From Pseudarthrobacter psychrotolerans (GTDB lineage Bacteria > Actinomycetota > Actinomycetes > Actinomycetales > Micrococcaceae), in the NCBI RefSeq assembly GCF_009911795.1, contig NZ_CP047898.1, positions 124,001 through 188,000 on the forward strand: 64,000 bases of DNA, read 5' to 3'. Numbering within the stretch: the stretch's first letter is position 1; every line of letters begins with the position of its first letter. Made by a program: the position numbers and the translations under genes. Of this stretch, positions 16,417 to 25,469 are shown one piece after another. The notes below the pieces were generated by a model that did no database searches, was not told the origin of the DNA, and was given only the letters and a program-made list of their open reading frames with translations.

Positions 16417-16707
16417 ATGACAGCATCACGGAGACGATTCACCCAGGAGTTCAAGGACGAGCTGTGCCGCGAGGTGATCAACACGTCCAGGCCGATCAAG
16501 GACGTTGCCACCGCGTACGGTGTCGGCCCCGAGACGCTCCGCAATTGGCTCATCAAGTACCGCGAGGCCAACGGCGGCACGGAGACGGATCTGACGGTGA
16601 CGGAACGGGCCCGGCTGAAGGAGCTCGAGCGTGAAGTTCAGGAGCTGCGGGCAGAGACTGCCTTCTTGAAAAAAGCCAGCGCTTACTTCGCGCGGGAGCA
16701 GCGGTAG
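16417..16707 (+). CDS. IS3 OrfA (copy A)
   Basis: The product has 96 residues: a helix-turn-helix (IKDVATAYGVGPETLRNWLIKY) and a leucine-zipper-like coiled coil (ARLKELEREVQELRAETAFL). A slippery AAAAAAG lies at 16669-16675 in the LKKASAYF codons. A -1 shift there joins the frame of OrfB without an intervening stop, producing the OrfAB transposase. Confidence 0.93.
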   Translation: MTASRRRFTQEFKDELCREVINTSRPIKDVATAYGVGPETLRNWLIKYREANGGTETDLTVTERARLKELEREVQELRAETAFLKKASAYFAREQR

Positions 16708-17600
16708 TGAGCAAGTATGAATTCATCGATTCCCAAAAAGCCGAGCCCGCCAATCTGAATTCGGTGGTGAAAATGTGCCTGTGGTTGGCCGTCTCGACGT
16801 CCGGTTTCTATCACTGGGCCACGCGTCCGCAATCGGCCACGGCGGTCCGCCGTCAGGCCCTGACGGCGCGGATCCAACACTACTTCGAGGAGTCCGAGGG
16901 CACCTACGGGTACCGGCGCATCCACGCTGATCTCGCAGCGGAAAAGGCCGAGTGCTCTCCAGAGTTGGTGCGGCAGATCATGCGTTACCAGGGTCTTGTG
17001 GCCTGTCAGCCACGCCCGTTCCGCATCACCACCGAGGCTGATGCTGAGGCAGCGGCGGGCATGCCCGACCTCGTCAAGCGCGACTTCACCGCCGACCGCC
17101 CCGGGGTGAAGTTCGTTGGCGACATCACCTACATCCACACCTGGCAAGGGTTCGTCTACCTCGCCACCGTCATCGACTGTTACTCGAAGAAAGTCGTCGG
17201 CTGGTCCATCGCCGACCACATGCGCACCGAGCTCGTCGCCGATGCGCTCAAGAACGCCGCCGCCACGACCCTGATCGAGCCTGACGCGATCTGGCACTCC
17301 GATCGGGGCAGCGTCTACACCTCAACCGAGTTCAGGGCCTTGGTGACCGGCCTGGGGATGCGATCGTCGATGGGGCGCACGGGCGTGTGCTGGGACAACA
17401 GCATGGCCGAATCGTTCTTCTCAGCCCTGAAAAACGAGCGCGTCTATCGAACCGTGTACGCGACCAAATCACAGGCCCGGAGCGACGTCATCCGCTACAT
17501 CGAGGGGTTTTACAACAGCCGACGCCGTCATTCCGCGCTCGGTTACCGCCGGCCTAACGAAGTCCACTATGGTTATCACCAGCCAGTCTTGGCAGCGTAG
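16707..17600 (+). CDS. IS3 OrfB transposase (copy A)
   Basis: The product has 297 residues. An HTH_21-type region (EGTYGYRRIHADL) precedes the DDE integrase core: D in FVGDITYIHTWQG, D in WHSDRGSVYTS and E in NSMAESFFSALKNE. The distances fit the IS3 DD(35)E catalytic domain. The GTG at 16707 overlaps the OrfA stop; the functional protein is probably the frameshift fusion described for OrfA. Confidence 0.93.
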   Translation: MSKYEFIDSQKAEPANLNSVVKMCLWLAVSTSGFYHWATRPQSATAVRRQALTARIQHYFEESEGTYGYRRIHADLAAEKAECSPELVRQIMRYQGLVACQPRPFRITTEADAEAAAGMPDLVKRDFTADRPGVKFVGDITYIHTWQGFVYLATVIDCYSKKVVGWSIADHMRTELVADALKNAAATTLIEPDAIWHSDRGSVYTSTEFRALVTGLGMRSSMGRTGVCWDNSMAESFFSALKNERVYRTVYATKSQARSDVIRYIEGFYNSRRRHSALGYRRPNEVHYGYHQPVLAA

Positions 17601-18753
17601 AAGAATCCACTAATTCCGCTGTCCGAAATCCCCGCAGCAGCTCAGTTTGACGAGTCCCTGGTGGAGCGGGTCGAGCTCCCGACCGATGTGCCGATGGATG
17701 CTAATGGCGGGGTCAGGAAGCGCTTCAAGGCGTTCGTGCCGGATGCGGTGATGCTGGTTCCGCCGTCGCTGGAGGAGTGGTTGCCCCAGGGTCATCTGGC
17801 CCGGTTCATTGGTGAGCTTGTTGACGGGGAACTGGATCTGACCCGGTTCTATGCCTCCTATGCCAAGGCGAAAGGCCAGCCGCCGTATGATCCGCGGTTG
17901 ATGCTGCGGATCCTGCTGTATGGGTATTGCGTGGGGGTGAGGTCTTCGCGGGAACTGGAGCGGGCCTGCACGGACGTCGTCGCGTTCCGTTGGTTGTGTG
18001 CCCAGCAGGCCCCGGACTTCCGGTCGATCGGGCGGTTCCGTGAACGCCATCTCGCGGCGTTGGCTAACGTGTTCCTGCAGGCGTTGGAGCTCTGCCGGGC
18101 CGCGGGCATGGTCTCGTTGGGCCATGTCGCATTGGACGGGACGAAGGTCCGTGCCAACGCCTCGCGGCATAAGGCCATGAGTTATGCCCGGTTGACGGAG
18201 AAGCAGAAGGTGTTGGCTGATGAGATCAGCGACCTGATGGCGGAGGCCAAGAGTGTGGACGCGGCCGAGGACGCCCGCTACGGGCCGGGAAAACGCGGTG
18301 ATGAGCTGCCCGCCGAGCTGGCCAACCGGGCCCGGCGCGCCCAGGCCATGAAGACTGCCCGGGAATCCATCGAAGCCGAAGCCTCGGAGAGGGCCCGCCG
18401 CGAGGCCGAGGAGAAGGCCCGGGCCCGTGGGGATGATGACGAGGATGTCTCCGGCAAGGGCGAAGCGGCCGCTGCCGCGGCGGAACCGAAGCCCACGGCG
18501 CAACGGAACTTCACCGACCCGGACGCGAGGATCATGAAGACCGCGGACGGTTCCTACCACTACTGCTACAACTGTGAGACTTGTTTTAGCTGGTCTGGGA
18601 CTGGCTGGCAGGATAGTTACCGGCCGATCCACCCGTAGACGTGACTCTTGCTACAACTGACCCTCAGGGTGTCTTTTAGCCGACTGAGCTGCCGTGGAGA
18701 TCTCGGACAGTGGGCCCTCTTAAAATGAGGGTCTACCGAAAGTAGAAATCAGC

Positions 18754-19044
18754 ATGACAGCATCACGGAGACGATTCACCCAGGAGTTCAAGGACGAGCT
18801 GTGCCGCGAGGTGATCAACACGTCCAGGCCGATCAAGGACGTTGCCACCGCGTACGGTGTCGGCCCCGAGACGCTCCGCAATTGGCTCATCAAGTACCGC
18901 GAGGCCAACGGCGGCACGGAGACGGATCTGACGGTGACGGAACGGGCCCGGCTGAAGGAGCTCGAGCGTGAAGTTCAGGAGCTGCGGGCAGAGACTGCCT
19001 TCTTGAAAAAAGCCAGCGCTTACTTCGCGCGGGAGCAGCGGTAG
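18754..19044 (+). CDS. IS3 OrfA (copy B)
   Basis: It is identical in translation to OrfA of copy A (96 residues, helix-turn-helix plus coiled coil, A6G slippery run). It remains intact, but its partner OrfB is split, so this copy cannot make transposase by itself. Confidence 0.92.
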   Translation: MTASRRRFTQEFKDELCREVINTSRPIKDVATAYGVGPETLRNWLIKYREANGGTETDLTVTERARLKELEREVQELRAETAFLKKASAYFAREQR

Positions 19045-19197
19045 TGAGCAAGTATGAATTCATCGATTCCCAAAAAGCCGAGCCCGCCAATCTGAATTCG
19101 GTGGTGAAAATGTGCCTGTGGTTGGCCGTCTCGACGTCCGGTTTCTATCACTGGGCCACGCGTCCGCAATCGGCCACGGCGGTCCGCCGTCAGGCCC

Positions 19198-21655
19198 CAG
19201 GACTCCTGACCTGAGATGGTCACCCGTTAGCTGAACCTTGCAAACTCGGGCTTTTCATTGTCCGGCACCTGTTAGTTTTCCCGTATTTGTTATATAATTA
19301 ACGCGAGGATTTATTCGGTTGCTGAGGGGTGGAATCATGGGCGTGATGACTGCCCAGCCGCCCCTTCCCATAGCCATCGAGGAAGGCGCTGTGCCGGTCG
19401 GCGCGGCCGTATCGCTGGCGGAGGACGCCGACGGCGGCCGCATTTTCCTCCACGGCCAACTCATCTACGCCTGGGATGACGGGGACACGGCCACGCGCCG
19501 GTTCGCTGCAGCGAAGCTGGCTGACATGAAAGCAGCGACCGTGACCGAGGTTGCTGCCGGGTTCGGTGTCGATCCCGGCACGTTGTGGCTGTGGCGCAGG
19601 GAGCTGAAAGCCTCCGGCGTGGCAGGACTCGTGCCGGAGAAGCGCGGTCCGCGCGGGGCCAGCAAACTCACCCCGGCACTGATCTCGGACATCAAGGTCC
19701 GACGTGCCGGCGGGGACTCGTTCCGGACGATTGCCGCAGCCGTGGACGTGTCCATCTTCAGCGTCCACAGGGCGTTATCCATGGACACCGCGGATGGCGC
19801 CGACACCCCTGCGGTCCCCGCCGGCCAGGGGGCGGCGCAGACAGGACCGAAGCCGGCCCAGCGGGAGGCGGAAGCGGATTCCACCATGGCGGAAGCGGCG
19901 AAAGAGCTACCGGTGCTGCCGGCACCTGCGGACCGGTCCGGGGAGCGGGCGTGGGCCCGGTCCGGGTTGTTGGAGTGCGCGGCCCCGGTCTTCGCACCCG
20001 CGGCGCGGGTGCCGTTGGCCGGACTGTTCCTGGCCCTGCCCGCCCTCGAGCGCACCGGGCTCCTGGAGTGCGCGAAGGAGACCTTCGGGGCGTTGCCGAA
20101 CGGGTTTTACGGGTTGGAGACCATCCTGACCGGCGCCGTGTTCCAGGCGTTGGCGGGGGAACCACGGGCCGAGGGGATCACCCGGATCGACCCGGCAGCC
20201 CTGGGCCGGGTCCTGGGCCTGGACCGGGCTCCGGAAGTGAAAACCCTCCGCCGTAAAACCGCCGCGCTGGCCAGCAGAGGCAAGGCCGGGGACCTTCTGA
20301 CCGCAATGGCTGCTAGACACCTCAACGGCAGTGCTGAGCCGGGGCAGGATCTGGCTGCGGTGCTTTACGTTGATGGGCATGTCCGCGCGTACCAGGGCAC
20401 CAGGAAGATCGGGAAGATCCATTCGACGAGGTTGAAGTTCCCGGTCCCGGCGACCGAGGAGACCTGGGTTGCCGACACTGCCGGGTCACCGGTCCTGGTG
20501 GTCATGGCCGAGCCCGGGGCCGCGCTGACCGGGGAGCTGCGCCGGCTCCTGCCCCAGCTGCGCACCATCATCGGCGATGACCGGCGGGTCCTGGTCGGGT
20601 TTGACCGGGGAGGCTGGTCCCCATCCCTCTTCCAGCACATGGCAGAGAACAACTTCGATGTGTTGACCTGGCGCAAAGGTCCCACCGAGGACGTCCAGCC
20701 CTCCCACTTTGCCGAGGTCACCCACACCGACGAACACGGGCAAACCCGGACCTGGGAAGCGGCCGACACCCAGGTCGGGGTGCCCGTCGGTACGACCGGG
20801 GAAGTCTTTCCGATGCGCCAGCTGTCCCGCCAGGTCAACACCCCCGGTGGCGGGTCACGGCAGATCCACATCCTCACCACCAACACCAACATGCCGGCCG
20901 GGGAGATCATCTACCGGATGGGCGCACGCTGGCGGCAGGAAAACTACTTCCGCTACGCCAGGATCCGCTTCGCCCTGGATTCCCACGACGCCTACACATC
21001 CAGTGATGACGACCCGGAACGGTCCGTGCCGAACCCGGCCAAACGCAAGGCCTACCAGCAAGTCCTCGCCGCCAAAACACGGTACGAGAAGACCCTGGCA
21101 GAGACCGACGCCGCGATGCTCGCGGCCCGCACTCCGCCGCCGGGAACATCCACGGTCCTGATCACCAACACCATCCACAACGCAATCACCGCGGACCTCC
21201 TGACCGCCGAAACCGCTCTCGAGACCGCACAGACCGCGCACCGGGAGATCCCCGCCCGGGTCCCGCTCGGTGAGATCGCCGCAGGCCAACAGGTCCTGGA
21301 GACCGAAACGAAACTGCTCAGCCATGCGATCCGGATGGCCGCGTTCAACACCGCGTCAACGCTGGCGAGGGAGATCCGGACCAACACCGGCTACGCCCGC
21401 GGCGACGACGAAGCCCACGCCCTGATCCGGCAGGCCCTCACGCACAGCGGTGACATCGACCCCCGCATCGACGGTTACCTCACCATCCGCTTGGACCCGC
21501 TCCCGACCCGACGGGCAACCACCGCGATCAGCGAACTATGCGCCCACCTCACCGCCACCGAAACCCGCTACCCCGGCACCGACCGGATCCTGCGATTCGA
21601 GATCAAAAACAAAGAAACGTCACCCACAAATTAAATGGCTCGGTCAGGAGCCCTG
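19198..21655 (+). mobile_element. 2.46-kb transposon with large DDE transposase, inside IS3 copy B
   Basis: The ends are CAGGACTCCTGACC (left) and, inverted, CAGGGCTCCTGACC (right), 13 of 14 bases matching. A 5-bp target repeat GGCCC flanks it (19193-19197, 21656-21660). It encodes one 765-residue protein. I cannot place it confidently in a named IS family. Confidence 0.85.
19337..21634 (+). CDS. Large HTH-DDE transposase, family uncertain
   Basis: The product has 765 residues from ATG 19337, which follows AGGGGTGG (a TTG 18 bases upstream is less likely). Two helix-turn-helix segments lie in the first 140 residues (ATVTEVAAGFGVDPGTLWLW and FRTIAAAVDVSIFSVHRAL). The candidate catalytic triad is the D in LYVDGH (about 346), the D in VGFDRGGW (about 421) and the E in WRQENYFRYAR (about 535). 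A long helical C-terminal region follows. The HTH-HTH-DDE layout, single ORF and terminal repeats show it is a transposase. I know similar proteins only as unnamed putative transposases. Confidence 0.82.
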   Translation: MGVMTAQPPLPIAIEEGAVPVGAAVSLAEDADGGRIFLHGQLIYAWDDGDTATRRFAAAKLADMKAATVTEVAAGFGVDPGTLWLWRRELKASGVAGLVPEKRGPRGASKLTPALISDIKVRRAGGDSFRTIAAAVDVSIFSVHRALSMDTADGADTPAVPAGQGAAQTGPKPAQREAEADSTMAEAAKELPVLPAPADRSGERAWARSGLLECAAPVFAPAARVPLAGLFLALPALERTGLLECAKETFGALPNGFYGLETILTGAVFQALAGEPRAEGITRIDPAALGRVLGLDRAPEVKTLRRKTAALASRGKAGDLLTAMAARHLNGSAEPGQDLAAVLYVDGHVRAYQGTRKIGKIHSTRLKFPVPATEETWVADTAGSPVLVVMAEPGAALTGELRRLLPQLRTIIGDDRRVLVGFDRGGWSPSLFQHMAENNFDVLTWRKGPTEDVQPSHFAEVTHTDEHGQTRTWEAADTQVGVPVGTTGEVFPMRQLSRQVNTPGGGSRQIHILTTNTNMPAGEIIYRMGARWRQENYFRYARIRFALDSHDAYTSSDDDPERSVPNPAKRKAYQQVLAAKTRYEKTLAETDAAMLAARTPPPGTSTVLITNTIHNAITADLLTAETALETAQTAHREIPARVPLGEIAAGQQVLETETKLLSHAIRMAAFNTASTLAREIRTNTGYARGDDEAHALIRQALTHSGDIDPRIDGYLTIRLDPLPTRRATTAISELCAHLTATETRYPGTDRILRFEIKNKETSPTN

Positions 21656-22627
21656 GGCCCTGACGGCGCGGATCCAACACTACTTCGAGGAGTCCGAGGG
21701 CACCTACGGGTACCGGCGCATCCACGCTGATCTCGCAGCGGAAAAGGCCGAGTGCTCTCCAGAGTTGGTGCGGCAGATCATGCGTTACCAGGGTCTTGTG
21801 GCCTGTCAGCCACGCCCGTTCCGCATCACCACCGAGGCTGATGCTGAGGCAGCGGCGGGCATGCCCGACCTCGTCAAGCGCGACTTCACCGCCGACCGCC
21901 CCGGGGTGAAGTTCGTTGGCGACATCACCTACATCCACACCTGGCAAGGGTTCGTCTACCTCGCCACCGTCATCGACTGTTACTCGAAGAAAGTCGTCGG
22001 CTGGTCCATCGCCGACCACATGCGCACCGAGCTCGTCGCCGATGCGCTCAAGAACGCCGCCGCCACGACCCTGATCGAGCCTGACGCGATCTGGCACTCC
22101 GATCGGGGCAGCGTCTACACCTCAACCGAGTTCAGGGCCTTGGTGACCGGCCTGGGGATGCGATCGTCGATGGGGCGCACGGGCGTGTGCTGGGACAACA
22201 GCATGGCCGAATCGTTCTTCTCAGCCCTGAAAAACGAGCGCGTCTATCGAACCGTGTACGCGACCAAATCACAGGCCCGGAGCGACGTCATCCGCTACAT
22301 CGAGGGGTTTTACAACAGCCGACGCCGTCATTCCGCGCTCGGTTACCGCCGGCCTAACGAAGTCCACTATGGTTATCACCAGCCAGTCTTGGCAGCGTAG
22401 AAGAATCCACTAATTCCGCTGTCCGAAATCCCCGCAGCAGCTCAGACCTGTCCGTGCATCGGGATGGTCGGCCGGTACCCGTCCGGCCCACCACGGTAGC
22501 TTGATTAGAAGATTGTCCACCCTCACGGGCGTGACCCCTCACAGTTCTGTTCCGTCGTGACTCCTACCCGGACTGGTACCGGCCGTCAACGGCCACCAAC
22601 CAAGTCCATCACAAGAGGAAAAACACG

Positions 22628-23716
22628 GTGACCGCTCTGTCTATCGTCTCTCATTGCCACCCATTTGTCGTGGGTGTCGACACGCACGCACGCAACCATG
22701 TCTACGCCATCCTTGACGCCACCAATGGCGCACTGCTGGATACGCAGTCTTTCCCAACCACCGCAACCGGCATCAACCGAGCCATCAAATGGGTCGCACG
22801 CCGCACCAACGCCGACGCCGATACCCTCTGGGTGATCGAGGGAGCCGCGTCCTACGGAGCGATCCTCGCCGGCACCGTAGCCACCCACGGATTCCCCGTC
22901 ACCGAGACACCGCGCATGGACGCCAAGAAAAACCGCGGCGTCGGCAAGACCGATGCCTTGGACGCCCACCGAATGGCCATGGCCGTGCTGCCGTTGCCGG
23001 TTGAGAAACTGCGCCGTCCCCGCTTGAATGAAGGGATCCGCCAGAGCTTGCGGATCCTGGTGACCGCCCGCGAATCCATGTCCAAGGACCGTACCCGTTC
23101 GATCAATGCCTTAAACGCCTTGGTGCGCGGCAATGATCTCGGAATCGATGCCCGCAGGAAGCTCACCCCGGTCCAGATCGAGGAGATCTCCCGGTGGCGT
23201 GAACGCGAGGAAGAACTGGCGTTGAGTATCGCCCGTGCCGAGGCGGTCCGCCTTGCAAAACACATCCTGAACCTCGCAGAACAGCTGAAGTCCAACGAGC
23301 AGAAGTTGGACGAACTGGTCAAGGTCAGCGAGGCCGCACCCTTGCTCGAGGAGAAGGGTTTCCGGGCGGTGACCGCGGCGAAATGCTTGGTGGCGTGGTC
23401 GCATGAGGGCCGGGTCCGCAGCGAGGCTGCCTTCGCCTGCCTGGCCGGTGTGAATCCCATCCCTGCATCGTCGGGAAACACGGTGCGCCATCGGCTGAAC
23501 CGGGGCGGCGACAGAAGGCTCAACAGCGCCCTTCACATGGCTGCAATCACCCGAATGACCTATGACTCCGAAACCTGCGACTACGTCGAGAAACGCCGCG
23601 CCGAGGGCAAAACCGATAAAGAGATCCGACGTTGCGTCAAGCGCTACCTGGCCCGTCGCATATTCAGAATCCTGACTGCCGCGGCTCAGGCGAAAAAGGT
23701 GCAGGACGTGGCTTGA
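22628..23716 (+). CDS. IS110-family transposase (DEDD recombinase)
   Basis: The product has 362 residues. The RuvC-like N-terminal domain shows VVGVDTHARNH (D), LWVIEGAASYG (E) and GKTDALDAHRMA (D, D). The C-terminal Tnp_IS116/110 domain has PIPASSGNTVRHRLNRGGDR with the Ser that acts as nucleophile in this family. GTG 22628 is preceded by AGAGGA. It belongs to the element whose left non-coding end is broken by IS3 copy B. Confidence 0.93.
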   Translation: MTALSIVSHCHPFVVGVDTHARNHVYAILDATNGALLDTQSFPTTATGINRAIKWVARRTNADADTLWVIEGAASYGAILAGTVATHGFPVTETPRMDAKKNRGVGKTDALDAHRMAMAVLPLPVEKLRRPRLNEGIRQSLRILVTARESMSKDRTRSINALNALVRGNDLGIDARRKLTPVQIEEISRWREREEELALSIARAEAVRLAKHILNLAEQLKSNEQKLDELVKVSEAAPLLEEKGFRAVTAAKCLVAWSHEGRVRSEAAFACLAGVNPIPASSGNTVRHRLNRGGDRRLNSALHMAAITRMTYDSETCDYVEKRRAEGKTDKEIRRCVKRYLARRIFRILTAAAQAKKVQDVA

Positions 23717-23735
23717 CAGACATAGAAGAGTCGGG

Positions 23736-24242
23736 CAGGCCGTCGTTGATAAAGATCATCAGGTCATCGTGGCCACCGAGCTGAACAACACCGCGGTGGA
23801 CGTGCAGCAACTGGTCCCGATGGTTCAGAACGCCCAGGACACGCTGGAGGCCATGCCCGGGAAGTGGAGCGCCGACGCCGGGTATTGCTCGGCGGCGAAC
23901 CTGGAACACGTCAAAGACCTTGAAGCCAGTGGAGCCACGGAGTTCTTCATCTCCACCCGGCGGATGAAACACAACCAACCGGTCCCCGAATCACCCAGGG
24001 GCAGGATCCCGGCGAACGCCACCCCGGCCGAGCGGATGGCCCGGAAACTGAAAACGAAGAAGGGCCGGACGGTCTACGCCCGGCGCAAAGCCATCGTGGA
24101 ACCGGTCTTCGGACAGATCCACACCCGGCAAGGCAAACACGTTCTGTTGCGCGGGCTGGAGAAGGCATCCGGGGAGTGGAAGCTGATGGCCGGCTGCCAC
24201 AACCTGCTCAAACTCTTCAGTTACCGCACCGCCACCGCCTGA
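23736..24242 (+). pseudogene. IS1182-family transposase, 3' part
   Basis: The frame continues from 18572: QAVVDKDHQVIVATELNN, SADAGYCSAANLEHV (second DDE aspartate), and KAIVEPVFGQIHTRQGKHVL (catalytic E) to YRTATA and the stop. A longest ORF starts at GTG 23769, but homology begins at 23736 right after the IS110 end. Sequence to about 24426 is probably the non-coding IS1182 end. A 12-base CGGCATTTTCGC shared in inverted orientation near 16178 and 24335 may be its terminal repeat (weak). Confidence 0.88.
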
Positions 24243-24426
24243 ACACGGCCCCGGGACGGTGTCCCGGGATCGAGCCTGCACCACCGAACCGCTACCCATC
24301 GGAGCCTCCCGGCTTTCTCCCGCGAAAATGCCGGCGGCCGGCCCCCTCCCAGGAAAGGAGACCGCCCTCGGCCCGTCACGGCGCAAACCTGCGGAACCGT
24401 CAAACCACTACCGACTCACGCGCCTA

Positions 24427-25371
24427 GGGCGTGTCTCCTTATGGCTGGGTAGGCTATTTGGCAAGATTTAGGGGTGAGTTCGCGTTCTGCCTTGTTGTCC
24501 GATGCCCAGTGGGAGTCCATTGCCCCGTTCATGCCTGATTCGTCCGGGAAGCCGGGTCGGCCGTTCAATGACCACCGGTTGATGACCGAGGGCATCATCT
24601 ACCGCTACCGGACGGGTATTCCATGGCGGGATCTCCCGGCCCATTTCGGGTCCTGGAAGACAGTGTGGAAACACCACCGCCGTAACAGTGCCAGCGGGAC
24701 CTGGGACAAGGTTCTGGCTGCGCTGTTGACCCGTGCCGACGCGCAAGGGCTGATCAACTGGGAGGTGTCGGTGGACTCCACGGTCAACCGCGCCCACCAG
24801 CACGGCACGAACCTTCCCCGCCACACAGGGGGACCTCTCGAATTACAGGAATCTGCTTGATGAGCCGGATGATCATGCCATCGGACGCTCCCGCGGCGGG
24901 CTGACCACCAAGATCCATGCTCTGGTTGACGGCAACATGCGCCCCCTGGTCCTGCTGCTGGGCCCCGGCCAGGGCGGCGACTCGCCCATGTTTGAAAACC
25001 TCATGAACTCCCTCAAGATCGAAAGGGAAGGTCCAGGACGACCCCGCACCCGCCCGGACCGGGCCATGGCTGACAAAGCCTACTCATCCAAAGCGATCAG
25101 GAGCTACCTGCGCGGGCGTGGCATTGAATGCGTCATCCCCGAAAAAGACGATCAGAAGGCCAACCGCAAACGGAAGGGCTCCTCCGGCGGACGCCCCGTC
25201 ACCTACGACAAAGACGCCTACAAACGGCGCAACGTCGTAGAGCGCAGTTTCAACACACTCAAGCAATGGCGATCCCTGGCCACCCGCTACGACAAACTGG
25301 CCCTCACGTACCGCTCAGCGACCGTTCTGCACGCCGTCGTCATCTGGAGCACCCAATTAGGAGACACGCCT
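24427..25371 (+). mobile_element. IS5-family (IS427 group) element
   Basis: The terminal repeats are GGCGTGTCTCCTTAT (left) and, inverted, GGCGTGTCTCCTAAT (right). Flanking TA dinucleotides fit the short TA target repeat of the IS427 group. The element is about 945 bp and lies directly beside the IS1182 remnant. Confidence 0.85.
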
Positions 25372-25374
25372 TAG
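24474..25374 (+). CDS. IS427-type transposase, two overlapping frames
   Basis: OrfA (24474-24860) reads LSDAQWESIAPFMP, the YRYRTGIPWRDLPAHFGSWK helix-turn-helix region and VSVDSTVNRAHQHG (first D). The second frame (open from about 24830, ORF 24937-25374) reads DHAIGRSRGGLTTKIHALVD, MADKAYSSKAIRSYL (second D) and RRNVVERSFNTLKQW (E). IS427 elements normally join such frames by programmed frameshifting, so the break is probably natural, although a lost base in the G run at 24829-24833 is possible. The stop codon is completed by target sequence. Confidence 0.88.
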
Positions 25375-25469
25375 GGTAAGCAACGTTACGAGCGAGCTCA
25401 ATGTTCTCGCAAACTGCCAGCATTGAATACCCGAATGCCCATTACATGCCCGTTGATGCTTAGTAGCAT

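Larger units (their letters stand above)
16348..17644 (+). mobile_element. IS3-family element, copy A (complete)
   Basis: The terminal inverted repeats begin TGAGCTGCCGTGGAGATCTC (left) and, read inward on the other strand, TGAGCTGCTGCGGGGATTTC (right). A 3-bp direct repeat GTT flanks the element (16345-16347 and 17645-17647), as expected for IS3. It is 1297 bp with two overlapping frames. It has inserted near the 5' end of the IS1182 transposase gene. Copy B at 18685 appears identical over the parts compared, so transposition is probably recent. Confidence 0.93.
16313..18572 (+). pseudogene. IS1182-family transposase, 5' part (split by IS3 copy A; cut by IS110)
   Basis: ATG 16313 begins MDTGSSAQDGLF; the frame is interrupted at 16347 by an IS3 element and resumes at 17648 with DESLVERVELP. 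Typical IS1182 features follow: PPSLEEWLPQGHLARFI, YDPRLMLRILLYGYC, RSIGRFRERHL and ALDGTKVRANASRHKAMSYA (first DDE aspartate). The frame is cut at about 18572 after GSYHYCYN, where the IS110 element begins. The remainder is at 23736-24242. Removing the insertions restores about 489 residues. Confidence 0.9.
19044..22400 (+). pseudogene. IS3 OrfB (copy B), split by transposon insertion
   Basis: The 5' part (19044-19197) ends at TAVRRQAL-type sequence, and the 3' part (21656-22400) resumes within LTARIQHYFEESEGTYGYRR and runs to the normal stop. The catalytic D, D and E are all in the 3' part. The break is marked by the 5-bp repeat GGCCC on both sides. An apparent long frame starting at 21450 is a fortuitous fusion with transposon sequence. 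Confidence 0.92.
18685..22444 (+). mobile_element. IS3-family element, copy B (interrupted by a larger transposon)
   Basis: It has the same terminal repeats as copy A (start 18685, end 22444) and is flanked by GAC (18682-18684 and 22445-22447), a clear 3-bp target repeat. It inserted in the left non-coding end of the IS110 element. It was later interrupted in OrfB by a 2.46-kb transposon at 19198-21655. Its sequence matches copy A wherever compared. Confidence 0.93.
18573..23735 (+). mobile_element. IS110-family element inserted in IS1182 (interrupted by IS3 copy B)
   Basis: The left end begins about 18573 (TGTGAGACTTGTTTTAGC), a sequence resembling the start of another IS110 element at 63820. 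The right end is about 23735, after which IS1182 coding sequence resumes. Excluding the IS3 insertion, the left non-coding part is about 295 bases, long enough for the bridge RNA known from the IS110 group. IS110 elements make few or no target repeats, and none is obvious. Exact ends are uncertain by a few bases. Confidence 0.78.

Noticed and set aside
21450..22400. 316-residue ORF joining transposon and IS3 sequence
   Set aside because: It is an accidental fusion across the transposon end at 21655; only the part after 21656 is IS3 OrfB.
16178..24346. CGGCATTTTCGC inverted pair as definite IS1182 termini
   Set aside because: Only 12 bases match, with no clear target repeat; mentioned as a weak candidate.
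24474..25374. IS427 transposase frame break counted as an assembly error
   Set aside because: This group commonly uses programmed frameshifting between two ORFs, so I left it out of the error list despite a nearby G run.
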